In this document: positions 1-6,325 of the stretch, piece by piece | How the letters are laid out: the number at the start of each line of letters is the position of its first letter | Position numbering within the stretch: position 1 is the first letter of the stretch | Assembly (NCBI GenBank): GCA_900766895.1 | Contig: CAAFXF010000051.1 | Location: forward strand, 1 to 8,091 | Source: Clostridia bacterium | GTDB lineage: Bacteria; Bacillota; Clostridia; Oscillospirales; Acutalibacteraceae | Direction of reading: 5' to 3' | DNA: 8,091 bases | Translations under genes and position numbers: made by a program | The notes under the pieces: generated by a model | Databases searched by the model: none | What the model saw: the letters and a program-made list of their open reading frames with translations, nothing else | Told to the model about the DNA's origin: nothing

Positions 1-1
1 A

Positions 2-289
2 GACATTGCAGTAGGAAACATCAATGCACCTATACTTTCGTTTACAGCTACGGGCAAGCCTATATTCCTTTATACCGGAAACACGGCAAAGGCATTGTCT
101 GAAATTGAGCCTCTTATTGATTTTGAAAACGAGGTTAAGCTTCCTGTATACAACAGCATTTATGATGTCATTAAAGGCATTTTGGATATTGAAAAATACG
201 ATTATACAGGTTATAATCAAACCAAGGAAAAGTACCTTGCACTTTGCAACGGCAGCAGCCTTGAAAATCTACTAAACCAACTTAAATAA
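2..289 (+). CDS. C-terminal end of a probable surface-polymer transferase (CDP-glycerol/polysaccharide type), partial
   Basis: Open from the left edge to a TAA at 287-289, giving about 95 residues without a start, so the gene begins outside the window. The readable part holds the phrase ATGKPIFLYTGN near its start. It resembles the GKP-[IV]-[FM]-[IL] stretch in the C-terminal Rossmann half of CDP-glycerol glycerophosphotransferase-like and polysaccharide transferase proteins, where the nucleotide-activated donor binds. A polar, helical tail ending in LLNQLK follows. The stop codon overlaps the AAGGAG ribosome binding site of the next gene, a CDP-ribitol synthesis gene, so the two are almost certainly cotranscribed. 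Context favours an enzyme using CDP-ribitol or CDP-glycerol for a teichoic-acid-like polymer or capsule. The family call rests on a short motif plus neighbours; a different glycosyltransferase is possible. That a coding region ends here is much surer than its function. Confidence 0.5.
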   Translation, partial: DIAVGNINAPILSFTATGKPIFLYTGNTAKALSEIEPLIDFENEVKLPVYNSIYDVIKGILDIEKYDYTGYNQTKEKYLALCNGSSLENLLNQLK

Positions 290-293
290 GGAG
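288..293 (+). promoter_or_regulatory. Ribosome binding site of tarI
   Basis: AAGGAG overlaps the stop codon of the upstream gene and lies 11 bases before the ATG at 305. The spacing is slightly long but fixes the start of the cytidylyltransferase, whose conserved nucleotide-binding loop begins only a few residues later. Confidence 0.7.
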
Positions 294-304
294 ATAATAT
301 TATT

Positions 305-1018
305 ATGACATACGGTGTAATTCTTGCGGGCGGTATAGGCTCAAGAATGGGCGGTGACAAGCCAAAGCAGTATCTTACTGTTAAGGGCAAGCCAATCATT
401 ATCTATACCATTGAAAAGTTTTTGGTTGTTCCTGAATTTGAAAAGGTTATAGTGCTTTGCCCAAGCCAATGGGTTGAGCATACAAAAAACCTGATTGAAA
501 AGCACATTGCTCCCGCAAAGGACAAGGTTGCCGTTATTCAGGGCGGTACAACAAGAAACGAAACCATTATGAACGCAATCAAATTTATCGACGGCGAGGG
601 CAACCTTAACGACGACACAATCATCGTTACCCACGACTCCGTTCGTCCGTTTGTTACCCACAGAATTATTGAAGAAAACATTAAGGCTGCCGAGGAATTC
701 GGTGCCTGTGATACAGTTGTGCCTGCAACCGATACAATCGTTGAGGCTGTGGATAACGCAACCATTTCCAACATTCCCGACAGAAGCAAAATGTATCAGG
801 GACAGACACCGCAATCATTTAAGGCGCTTAAGCTTAAAAATATGTACGAAAGCCTAACCGACGAAGAAAAGAACATCCTTACCGATGCTGCAAAAATCTT
901 TGTCATCAAGGGCGAAAAGGTTGCTCTTGTGCAGGGCGAAACCTACAATATGAAGATAACCTACCCTTACGATTTAAGGGTGGCAAAGTCTTTGCTGGAG
1001 GACGAATCCGATGATTAA
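305..1018 (+). CDS. tarI: Ribitol-5-phosphate cytidylyltransferase (TarI, IspD/TarI family)
   Basis: A cytoplasmic enzyme that joins CTP and D-ribitol 5-phosphate to give CDP-ribitol and pyrophosphate, supplying activated ribitol for wall teichoic acid or related polymers. The 237 residues match the family's usual length. In order: the glycine-rich CTP loop ILAGGIGSRMG (6-16) with R14 and K21 in PKQY; GGTTRNET (80-87) with R84; the acidic motif THDSVRPF (109-116) with D111; YQGQTPQSF (164-172); and KITYPYDL (217-224). The HDSVRPF and YQGQTPQSF wording is typical of TarI, whereas the paralogue IspD of isoprenoid synthesis more often reads HDAARP. The next gene is a TarJ-type reductase overlapping it by 8 bp, which settles the choice: a real IspD would have no reason to be coupled to TarJ. 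Dual IspD-like activity cannot be excluded from sequence alone. Confidence 0.9.
   Translation: MTYGVILAGGIGSRMGGDKPKQYLTVKGKPIIIYTIEKFLVVPEFEKVIVLCPSQWVEHTKNLIEKHIAPAKDKVAVIQGGTTRNETIMNAIKFIDGEGNLNDDTIIVTHDSVRPFVTHRIIEENIKAAEEFGACDTVVPATDTIVEAVDNATISNIPDRSKMYQGQTPQSFKALKLKNMYESLTDEEKNILTDAAKIFVIKGEKVALVQGETYNMKITYPYDLRVAKSLLEDESDD
997..1001 (+). promoter_or_regulatory. Ribosome binding site of tarJ inside tarI
   Basis: GGAGG lies 9 bases before the ATG at 1011, within the last codons of tarI. It supports that start and indicates translational coupling of the two CDP-ribitol enzymes. Confidence 0.7.
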
Positions 1019-2036
1019 TACAATATATCGCTTGGTTGCTCCGAGACGATTTGAAATTGCATTTGACGACATAAGTATGTACGGTGAAAATGCAATAGTA
1101 AGACCGACTAACCTTTCCATATGCAATGCCGATATGAGATATTATCTCGGCACCCGTGATGCAAAGGTGCTTGCCGAAAAGCTGCCTATGGCACTTATTC
1201 ACGAGGGCATAGGTAAGGTTATGCACGACCCTTCGGGCAAATTCAAGCCGGGTGACCTTGTGGTTATGGTGCCTAACTGTCCGACAGAGGAGGACGAATA
1301 CATCGCAGAAAACTATTTGCGTTCGTCCAAATTCTGTGGCTCATCAATGGACGGTCTTTTGCAGGAATTTGTTGAAATTTCTCCGAAAAGATTGGTAAAG
1401 CTTCCTGATGATATTGACAGAAACGTTGCCGCATTTACGGAAATTGTATCTGTATCGGTGCACGCAATTTCACGATTTGACAAAATTGCTCACAACCGCA
1501 GAGAAACTATCGGCGTGTGGGGCGACGGCAATTTGGGCTATATCACCTCGCTTTTCCTAAAATACACCTTCCCACAATCAAAAATCGTTGTGTTCGGTAC
1601 CAACTACGAAAAGCTTTCGGACTTTACATTTGCAGACGAAACCTATCTTGTAAACGATGTTCCCGACGGCTTTACCATGGATCACGCATTTGAATGTGTA
1701 GGCGGAAACGGAAGCCCTATTGCCATTGAGCAAATAATCGACCTCATCAAGCCGGAGGCTACCATATCCATTTTGGGTGTAAGCGAATATCCTGTTCCAA
1801 TCAACACAAGAATGATTTTGGAAAAGGGTATACGTATGTTCGGCTCATCAAGAAGCGGTGTTGAGGATTTTCAAAAAACTGTTAATATGTATGTTGAGCA
1901 CCCTGAAATTATTGATTATCTGGGTAACCTTGTAAGCTCTGTAAATGTTGTAAGAACAACAACAGATATTAAAAATGCTTTTGAAAAAGATACTCACAAA
2001 TCATTTGGCAAAACGATAATGGTTTGGGAAGAATAA
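1011..2036 (+). CDS. tarJ: Ribulose-5-phosphate reductase (TarJ, zinc-dependent MDR family)
   Basis: A cytoplasmic NADPH-dependent dehydrogenase that reduces D-ribulose 5-phosphate to D-ribitol 5-phosphate, the substrate of the neighbouring TarI. The 341 residues match known TarJ proteins. An alcohol-dehydrogenase-type catalytic half comes first. Its probable zinc ligands are C38 (SICNAD) and the H64-E65 pair (LIHEGIG), with E144 (AFTEIVS) a likely fourth. The nucleotide-binding Rossmann fold follows, with GVWGDGNLGY at 168-177 (G171, G173, G176). The four-cysteine structural zinc lobe of classical alcohol dehydrogenases is missing: only C90 and C109 occur in that region, which fits the TarJ branch. 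The start at 1011 overlaps the end of tarI by 8 bp and has GGAGG in front. The next gene starts 3 bp after the stop. The enzyme call is strong; the fourth ligand and cofactor preference are inferred. Confidence 0.9.
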   Translation: MINTIYRLVAPRRFEIAFDDISMYGENAIVRPTNLSICNADMRYYLGTRDAKVLAEKLPMALIHEGIGKVMHDPSGKFKPGDLVVMVPNCPTEEDEYIAENYLRSSKFCGSSMDGLLQEFVEISPKRLVKLPDDIDRNVAAFTEIVSVSVHAISRFDKIAHNRRETIGVWGDGNLGYITSLFLKYTFPQSKIVVFGTNYEKLSDFTFADETYLVNDVPDGFTMDHAFECVGGNGSPIAIEQIIDLIKPEATISILGVSEYPVPINTRMILEKGIRMFGSSRSGVEDFQKTVNMYVEHPEIIDYLGNLVSSVNVVRTTTDIKNAFEKDTHKSFGKTIMVWEE

Positions 2037-2039
2037 GCT

Positions 2040-3110
2040 ATGATATTTTTTGTATTAATTCTTCTGCTGTTGATATTCAACAAGGCAGAAATAAGCAAGC
2101 CGGGTGAGTTCAACAGGGAATATATTTCTCCCGACGGAACACTCGCGCTTAAGGGAATATTCGTTGCACTTATTTTGCTGAGTCACGGCAAGGGATATAT
2201 AGAGCTTGGCGGACCGTACGATGCACCGTATACGGCAATGCAAAACCACCTAAATCAAATGGTAGTTGCTATGTTTCTGTTTTATTCAGGCTTTGGAATG
2301 ATGGAAAGCATAAAGAAAAAGCAGTTTGCATATGTACGCTCTATTGCAACAAAGCGCTTCCCCAACCTACTGCTAAATTACGACATTGCCGTTTTGCTTT
2401 TCTTTATTATGGACTATGCAATCGGCCAACCCAAGACAATAAAGGACCTGCTCATTTCCTTTACCGCCTGGAACGGAATAGGCAATTCGAGCTGGTACAT
2501 ATTTGCAATTCTTGTTATGTATATTGCTGTGCTGATTGCCTTTTTGCCAAAGCGCTTGAGCGAAAGCAAGGTAGTGGAATTTGTTTCACTTGTTATTTTG
2601 ACAGGTCTTTGCATTGCCTTTGTGCTTACTCTGAAAAAGGTTGGCAAGGAGGGCTTTTGGTACAACACGGTATTTCTGTTTGTATTTGGATTTTGGTACA
2701 GCTACTTTAAGGATATTATCGAGAAGGTTGCAATGAAAAACGACGTCATCTATTCGTGCTTGCTTGCAGTGGTGGTTGTTGCATATGTACTTGCCTACCT
2801 TCACAGATGGGACAGACTGATAGCATATGAGATATGGGCAGTTCTGTTCTGTGCGCTTATGGTTTTGCTCACTATGAAAATCAATTTGCAAAACGAGATA
2901 CTCAAATTCCTCGGCAGACACATATTCAGCATATACATCATACAAAGAATACCTATGATAGTGCTTGACCATTACGGAGTATCGGACAGACACAAATACA
3001 TCTTCCTTATCGCTTCATTTGCTCTTACAATAGCAATGGCACTGTTGTTTGACCTTGTTACCGGTAAGCTGTCGGCATTGATATGGAAGCCTAAAAAAGA
3101 AATTAAATAA
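2040..3110 (+). CDS. Membrane acyltransferase (acyltransferase family 3, OafA/WecH-like)
   Basis: A 356-residue, very hydrophobic protein with about ten predicted membrane segments, the usual size for integral O-acyltransferases that move acetyl or other acyl groups from inside the cell to surface sugars or polyols. Family signs: a short cytoplasmic or re-entrant stretch LKGIFVALILLSHGKG (37-52) carrying the probable catalytic H49; a basic RFPNLLLNY segment (106-114) matching the Arg-Pro region after the second or third span; SWYIFAILVMY (151-161); and LGRHIFSIYIIQ (291-302) near the end. It starts 3 bp after tarJ with only a weak GGGAAG (2026-2031) in front, so it is probably translated by coupling. 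Being last in the CDP-ribitol operon, it may acylate a ribitol- or sugar-containing surface polymer. Substrate and acyl donor cannot be read from the sequence. Confidence 0.8.
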   Translation: MIFFVLILLLLIFNKAEISKPGEFNREYISPDGTLALKGIFVALILLSHGKGYIELGGPYDAPYTAMQNHLNQMVVAMFLFYSGFGMMESIKKKQFAYVRSIATKRFPNLLLNYDIAVLLFFIMDYAIGQPKTIKDLLISFTAWNGIGNSSWYIFAILVMYIAVLIAFLPKRLSESKVVEFVSLVILTGLCIAFVLTLKKVGKEGFWYNTVFLFVFGFWYSYFKDIIEKVAMKNDVIYSCLLAVVVVAYVLAYLHRWDRLIAYEIWAVLFCALMVLLTMKINLQNEILKFLGRHIFSIYIIQRIPMIVLDHYGVSDRHKYIFLIASFALTIAMALLFDLVTGKLSALIWKPKKEIK

Positions 3111-3120
3111 TAATATTACT

Positions 3121-3161
3121 AAAGCGGATTGAACATCAAAACGAAGTTCAATCCGCTTTTT
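3121..3161 (+). terminator. Rho-independent terminator of the tarIJ-acyltransferase operon
   Basis: A perfect 14-bp stem, AAAGCGGATTGAAC (3121-3134) against GTTCAATCCGCTTT (3146-3159), with an 11-base loop. The T-run on the plus strand begins inside the stem (3157-3161). It lies 10 bases after the stop codon at 3110. On the minus strand the following sequence is only moderately T-rich, so it should act mainly on the plus strand. Confidence 0.9.
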
Positions 3162-3162
3162 A

Positions 3163-3218
3163 TCCCCTCAGTCGTCTAAATGACGACAGCTCCCCTTGAT
3201 TGCAAACAAGGGGAGCCG
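3163..3218 (+). repeat. Two-hairpin dispersed-repeat-like element
   Basis: The element reads CCCTCAGTCGTC, loop, GACGACAGCTCCCC, loop, GGGGAGCC. Hairpin one is GTCGTC (3171-3176) with GACGAC (3182-3187) around a 5-base loop. Hairpin two is GCTCCCCTTG (3189-3198) with CAAGGGGAGC (3207-3216) around an 8-base loop. From general knowledge, elements with this CCCTCAGTC...GACAGCTCCCC...GGGGAGCC layout occur in many copies between genes of Oscillospirales and related Clostridia. Only one copy is visible here, so the repeat status is recalled, not shown. Confidence 0.55.
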
Positions 3219-3225
3219 GTTTTTT
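3189..3225 (+). terminator. Second plus-strand terminator, tandem to the first
   Basis: The 10-bp stem GCTCCCCTTG/CAAGGGGAGC is followed by CGG and then six T residues (3220-3225), the normal form of an intrinsic terminator. The T-run contains two bases of the minus-strand kinase's stop codon (TAA read 3226 to 3224). On the minus strand the hairpin sits 7 bases after that stop but has no T-run, so there it may serve as a 3'-end protecting stem. Confidence 0.75.
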
Positions 3226-5596
3226 ATTGTTTAGGCAATATCACCTTTACCTTGAAAAGATCGCCGTCGATGGTTATTTCCATACTGCCGTGCATTGCCT
3301 TGCACAAGCTGTCGGCAATGGACAACCCAAGTCCGTTGCCCTCCTGATTACGCGATTTGTCACCGCGTACAAAGCGTTCCTTAAGCTCTTCCTCTGAAAT
3401 ATCAAGCGGTTGAGCAGATACATTCTTAATTTCAAATACTGCTGTGTTGCCCTGCTCGTAAACATCTGCATAAACCCTTGAGCCCTTTGCCGAATACTTA
3501 CGGGCATTTGACATCAGGTTTTCTATAACTCTAAAGGTTTTTGTTCCGTCGGCAACTGCCGTCAGGCTCTTTTTGTCACCCTTAAAGATCAGCTCAAGGC
3601 CGTTGTCGGCAAATTCCTGCTGATGCTCCACCACCGCCTGAGTAGCAAGCTCTCCCAAATCAAGCTGTACCAAATTAAGAGTGATAACTCCGCTGGTAAT
3701 TTTTGATGCCTCTACAAGATCATCAATAAGTCGCTTCAGCCTGCTACCCTTTTCATCAAGAACGGCAATGTACTCCTTTGCCCTTTCGTCCTCTATATCA
3801 CAGTCCTTGAGCAGATTGACATAGCTGATAATAGAGGTTAACGGTGTTTTCAGGTCGTGAGAAACGTTTGTAATAAGCTCGCTTCTCATTCGTTCATCCT
3901 TAATTGCCTTTTCAACCGCACGGTTAAGCTCCTCGCTCGTATACCTTTGTGCATACACAAGCATTTTCAGGCTTTGAGGCAGAGTGTTAAAGTTTACCCT
4001 CGGCGGACGCCTTTCGTTGTATGCTCTTATTATTTCGTCAAGGCTTACAACATATTTTACAACAAACACAAGGCTTGCAACGTTGACGCCGAACCAAATA
4101 AGTGCAAGCAACAGGCGAGGACCGGTTGCCTCGCACACGGCAACAAAAATCAACAGCAGCACGTTGACCAATCCGTAGCCGATTAAAAATCCTATCAACT
4201 GCTTTTTGAAGGCTACAGGACGGTATTTTATTAAGCCGATGCCTTTCTTTGCAGGCTTAATAATAATCGTCTTAAACGCCTTCACGGCAAGCCTTGCCAG
4301 CATATAAACAAGGGTGTTTTTGAAAAATTTGCTATGCGTTTTTATCTGGCGCGCAACAGATGTCAGCCACTCGCAGACAAGCAGATATATACCGCAGGCA
4401 AGTGCGCATATTGCCGGTACATACCACCTTGACTTAGCAAATAATATCAAAAGCTGATTATAATATGAGTCGTGGTTAACTACAACAATATTTATGTAAA
4501 GATAAATTGCAATAAGTCCAAGATACAGTCCGCCGGCAACAAGTCCGCCGTTAATCAAAAAATGCAAATCGTTAGGCATTTTGTCTATTGATATATTACT
4601 GTATTCGGCTTGTCTTCTGCCAGCCATACAGCAGGAAACAACAAGCAGTGCCAACAGCACCGACAGGCATATAACACATATAGTTATGTTTTCGCTGATG
4701 TCGTGGCTTACAGACTGATACTGATTATTGATAAGTGCATACTTACTGCCGGCATTGTAGTTATCGGTAACCAAAATATATGCCTGCTTTGTGTTTCCCG
4801 TGTAAAAAGTATCGGTGTCCTTACAAATGCCGTAAAGCTTATTTTCCGACAAATCCGATTCCCTAAGGCTAAAGCCGTTATGAGCATTAATGCTTTGCTT
4901 AAGCACATTCAAATCTTCAACATTTGTGTAAACCACGCCGTCCTTTGATTCAACATAAAAGCTTAAGATTTCAGGCACATTGGGCTCTTGATAATATTCG
5001 TAATTTTGCTCTCTTGCTATATTGTAAAATTTCTTTTCAATTTCGTTTAGTGCATCCTCCTGCGAATACGAAAGCGGAAGCTCAAAATCACAATAAAAAT
5101 ATCTTCCGTCGGGAAAATCATATGAATAATTGGCAGAATAATAAAATTCATGCACACCGTATTCGTTGTAGCGGTCATTAATATGCAGAGAATCCAATTT
5201 GTCAATTACATCAATATATTGCTCATTTTCTCCGTCTGTATAGTATTTGTTTATGGTTTGATAATTTTTATCATAATAATCCTTTGCATAAATGTAGCCG
5301 CCAAGCACGTAATCAACACAGGCCTGCTGTGCCTTTTTAATTTGCTTTTCCTTATAGTTGCGGTTAGACCATGCAACAATGTTGCTTACATCGCTTCTGA
5401 TTTCTTTTTGAAAATCGGGGCAATCATACAGGCTTGCATTTTTATCAAGAACAGATGGCCCCAAAACAGAAGCAGAGCTGACAATAGTCATTCCGTTAAA
5501 GACACCGATTACAATCGCAATAATTGCAATTACAACGGTAAAGGCTCTTACAAGCTTTTGCGAATTAGAGCTTTTCAATTTTGTATCCAAGTCCAT
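3224..5596 (-). CDS. Large multi-span sensor histidine kinase
   Basis: A 790-residue membrane kinase that should sense an outside or membrane signal and phosphorylate the adjacent response regulator. Layout: a membrane span near 17-39; an extracellular domain at about 40-302; then about five more spans (303-325, 346-373, 391-412, 465-487, 494-515); a linker; HisKA with phospho-acceptor H580 in ITNVSHDLKTPLTS; and HATPase_c with N-box ENLMSNARKYS (N693, N697), RFVRGDKSRN and G2-box EGNGLGLSI (752-760). The usual DxGxG G1 box is replaced by FEIKNVSAQPLD (721-732), a variant I know from other Firmicutes kinases. The outer domain is unusually rich in tyrosine and I do not recognise it. The start at 5596 has AAGG 6 bases upstream and keeps the first span; it overlaps the regulator gene by 32 bp. 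Kinase identity is certain; the signal is unknown. Confidence 0.93.
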   Translation of the reverse strand: MDLDTKLKSSNSQKLVRAFTVVIAIIAIVIGVFNGMTIVSSASVLGPSVLDKNASLYDCPDFQKEIRSDVSNIVAWSNRNYKEKQIKKAQQACVDYVLGGYIYAKDYYDKNYQTINKYYTDGENEQYIDVIDKLDSLHINDRYNEYGVHEFYYSANYSYDFPDGRYFYCDFELPLSYSQEDALNEIEKKFYNIAREQNYEYYQEPNVPEILSFYVESKDGVVYTNVEDLNVLKQSINAHNGFSLRESDLSENKLYGICKDTDTFYTGNTKQAYILVTDNYNAGSKYALINNQYQSVSHDISENITICVICLSVLLALLVVSCCMAGRRQAEYSNISIDKMPNDLHFLINGGLVAGGLYLGLIAIYLYINIVVVNHDSYYNQLLILFAKSRWYVPAICALACGIYLLVCEWLTSVARQIKTHSKFFKNTLVYMLARLAVKAFKTIIIKPAKKGIGLIKYRPVAFKKQLIGFLIGYGLVNVLLLIFVAVCEATGPRLLLALIWFGVNVASLVFVVKYVVSLDEIIRAYNERRPPRVNFNTLPQSLKMLVYAQRYTSEELNRAVEKAIKDERMRSELITNVSHDLKTPLTSIISYVNLLKDCDIEDERAKEYIAVLDEKGSRLKRLIDDLVEASKITSGVITLNLVQLDLGELATQAVVEHQQEFADNGLELIFKGDKKSLTAVADGTKTFRVIENLMSNARKYSAKGSRVYADVYEQGNTAVFEIKNVSAQPLDISEEELKERFVRGDKSRNQEGNGLGLSIADSLCKAMHGSMEITIDGDLFKVKVILPKQ

Positions 5597-6254
5597 ACAC
5601 CACCTTCAAGTATTTCGGTTCCTTGGGGTTTATCTCGATTTTTTCTCGGATATTTCTTATATGTACGGTAACTGTTTTTTCAATTCCAAAGGAAGCCTCG
5701 TTCCACACAGCCTCGTATATCTGCGAGGACGACAAAACAACATTCATATTCTGCATAAGATATTCAAGAATTTTGTATTCACGGGCAGTCAGGTGAACCT
5801 GCTCACCGTCAACCGTTACCTGCTTTGACCTTGTGTCGAGCACAAGTCCGCCAGTGATTATTTGGCTATCTGTTTTTTCCATAGAGCCAAGGGTTGCATA
5901 TCTCCTGATTTGACTGTTTACTCTTGCCACAAGCTCCAACGGATTAAAAGGCTTTGTAACGTAATCATCGGCGCCGAATGAAAGACCGGTGATTTTGTCT
6001 GTGTCCTCACTTTTAGCCGACAGCAGTATTATAGGAAAATTCTGCTTTTCCCTGATTTTAAGCATTGCGCTCAAGCCGTCCATCTTCGGCATCATAATGT
6101 CAAGCACCAGACAATGTATTTCATTTGACTCAATTACACTTATGCACTCTTCCCCGTCGGATGCGGTCAAAACATTATATCCGTTGTTTTCAAGAAATAT
6201 CTTTATTGAATTTTGGATTGCCGTGTCATCGTCACACACAAGCACCGTATACAT
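5565..6254 (-). CDS. OmpR/PhoB-family response regulator
   Basis: A cytoplasmic DNA-binding regulator of 229 residues, a standard length for the family. The receiver domain (1-120) has the acidic pocket D8-D10, the phosphorylation site D52 in LVLDIMMPKMDG, the switch serine S79 in LLSAKSED (threonine is more usual) and K101 in VTKPFNPLE. A winged-helix domain fills about 130-229, with LTAREYKILEYL, TVTVHIRNIREKI and the C-terminal VYGLGYKIEKL all typical. It forms a pair with the downstream kinase, whose start it overlaps by 32 bp. A strong GGAGGGG (6261-6267) lies 6 bases before the start. The gap to the upstream transporter gene is only 71 bp, so read-through from that gene is plausible. 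Its targets are not visible; the adjacent transporter is the natural candidate. Confidence 0.95.
   Translation of the reverse strand: MYTVLVCDDDTAIQNSIKIFLENNGYNVLTASDGEECISVIESNEIHCLVLDIMMPKMDGLSAMLKIREKQNFPIILLSAKSEDTDKITGLSFGADDYVTKPFNPLELVARVNSQIRRYATLGSMEKTDSQIITGGLVLDTRSKQVTVDGEQVHLTAREYKILEYLMQNMNVVLSSSQIYEAVWNEASFGIEKTVTVHIRNIREKIEINPKEPKYLKVVYGLGYKIEKL
5603..5606 (-). promoter_or_regulatory. Ribosome binding site of the sensor kinase, inside the regulator gene
   Basis: On the minus strand, AAGG followed by TGGTGT precedes the ATG at 5596. It supports this start over the internal methionine at residue 36, which would remove the first membrane span, and points to translational coupling with the regulator. 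Confidence 0.55.
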
Positions 6255-6260
6255 ATGAAT

Positions 6261-6267
6261 CCCCTCC
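6261..6267 (-). promoter_or_regulatory. Strong ribosome binding site of the response regulator
   Basis: GGAGGGG on the minus strand, 6 bases before the ATG at 6254. It is a near-perfect anti-16S match with good spacing and fixes the start. Confidence 0.85.
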
Positions 6268-6268
6268 G

Positions 6269-6301
6269 ATGATGCTATTTAACCACATCATATTAAATAT
6301 G
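6269..6301 (-). promoter_or_regulatory. Possible operator/weak promoter region before the response regulator
   Basis: Two small inverted repeats lie side by side: ATGATG (6269-6274) with CATCAT (6286-6291), and CATATT (6289-6294) with AATATG (6296-6301). A -10-like TATGAT on the minus strand (6292 to 6287) overlaps both, but I see no good -35. This could be an autoregulatory site, or chance in AT-rich DNA. Confidence 0.25.
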
Positions 6302-6325
6302 AAAAAAAGAAAAAGTTAAGATTTA

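Noticed and set aside
341..814. 157-codon open frame on the minus strand inside tarI
   Set aside because: It is the antisense shadow of a strongly conserved enzyme; its translation is rich in Cys, Asn and Val with no family features.
305..1018. Calling the cytidylyltransferase IspD (isoprenoid pathway)
   Set aside because: The HDSVRPF and YQGQTPQSF wording and the coupled TarJ gene favour TarI.
5150..5671. 173-codon plus-strand frame antisense to the kinase and regulator
   Set aside because: It runs across the overlap of two clearly real genes on the other strand and has no recognisable domain or good ribosome binding site.
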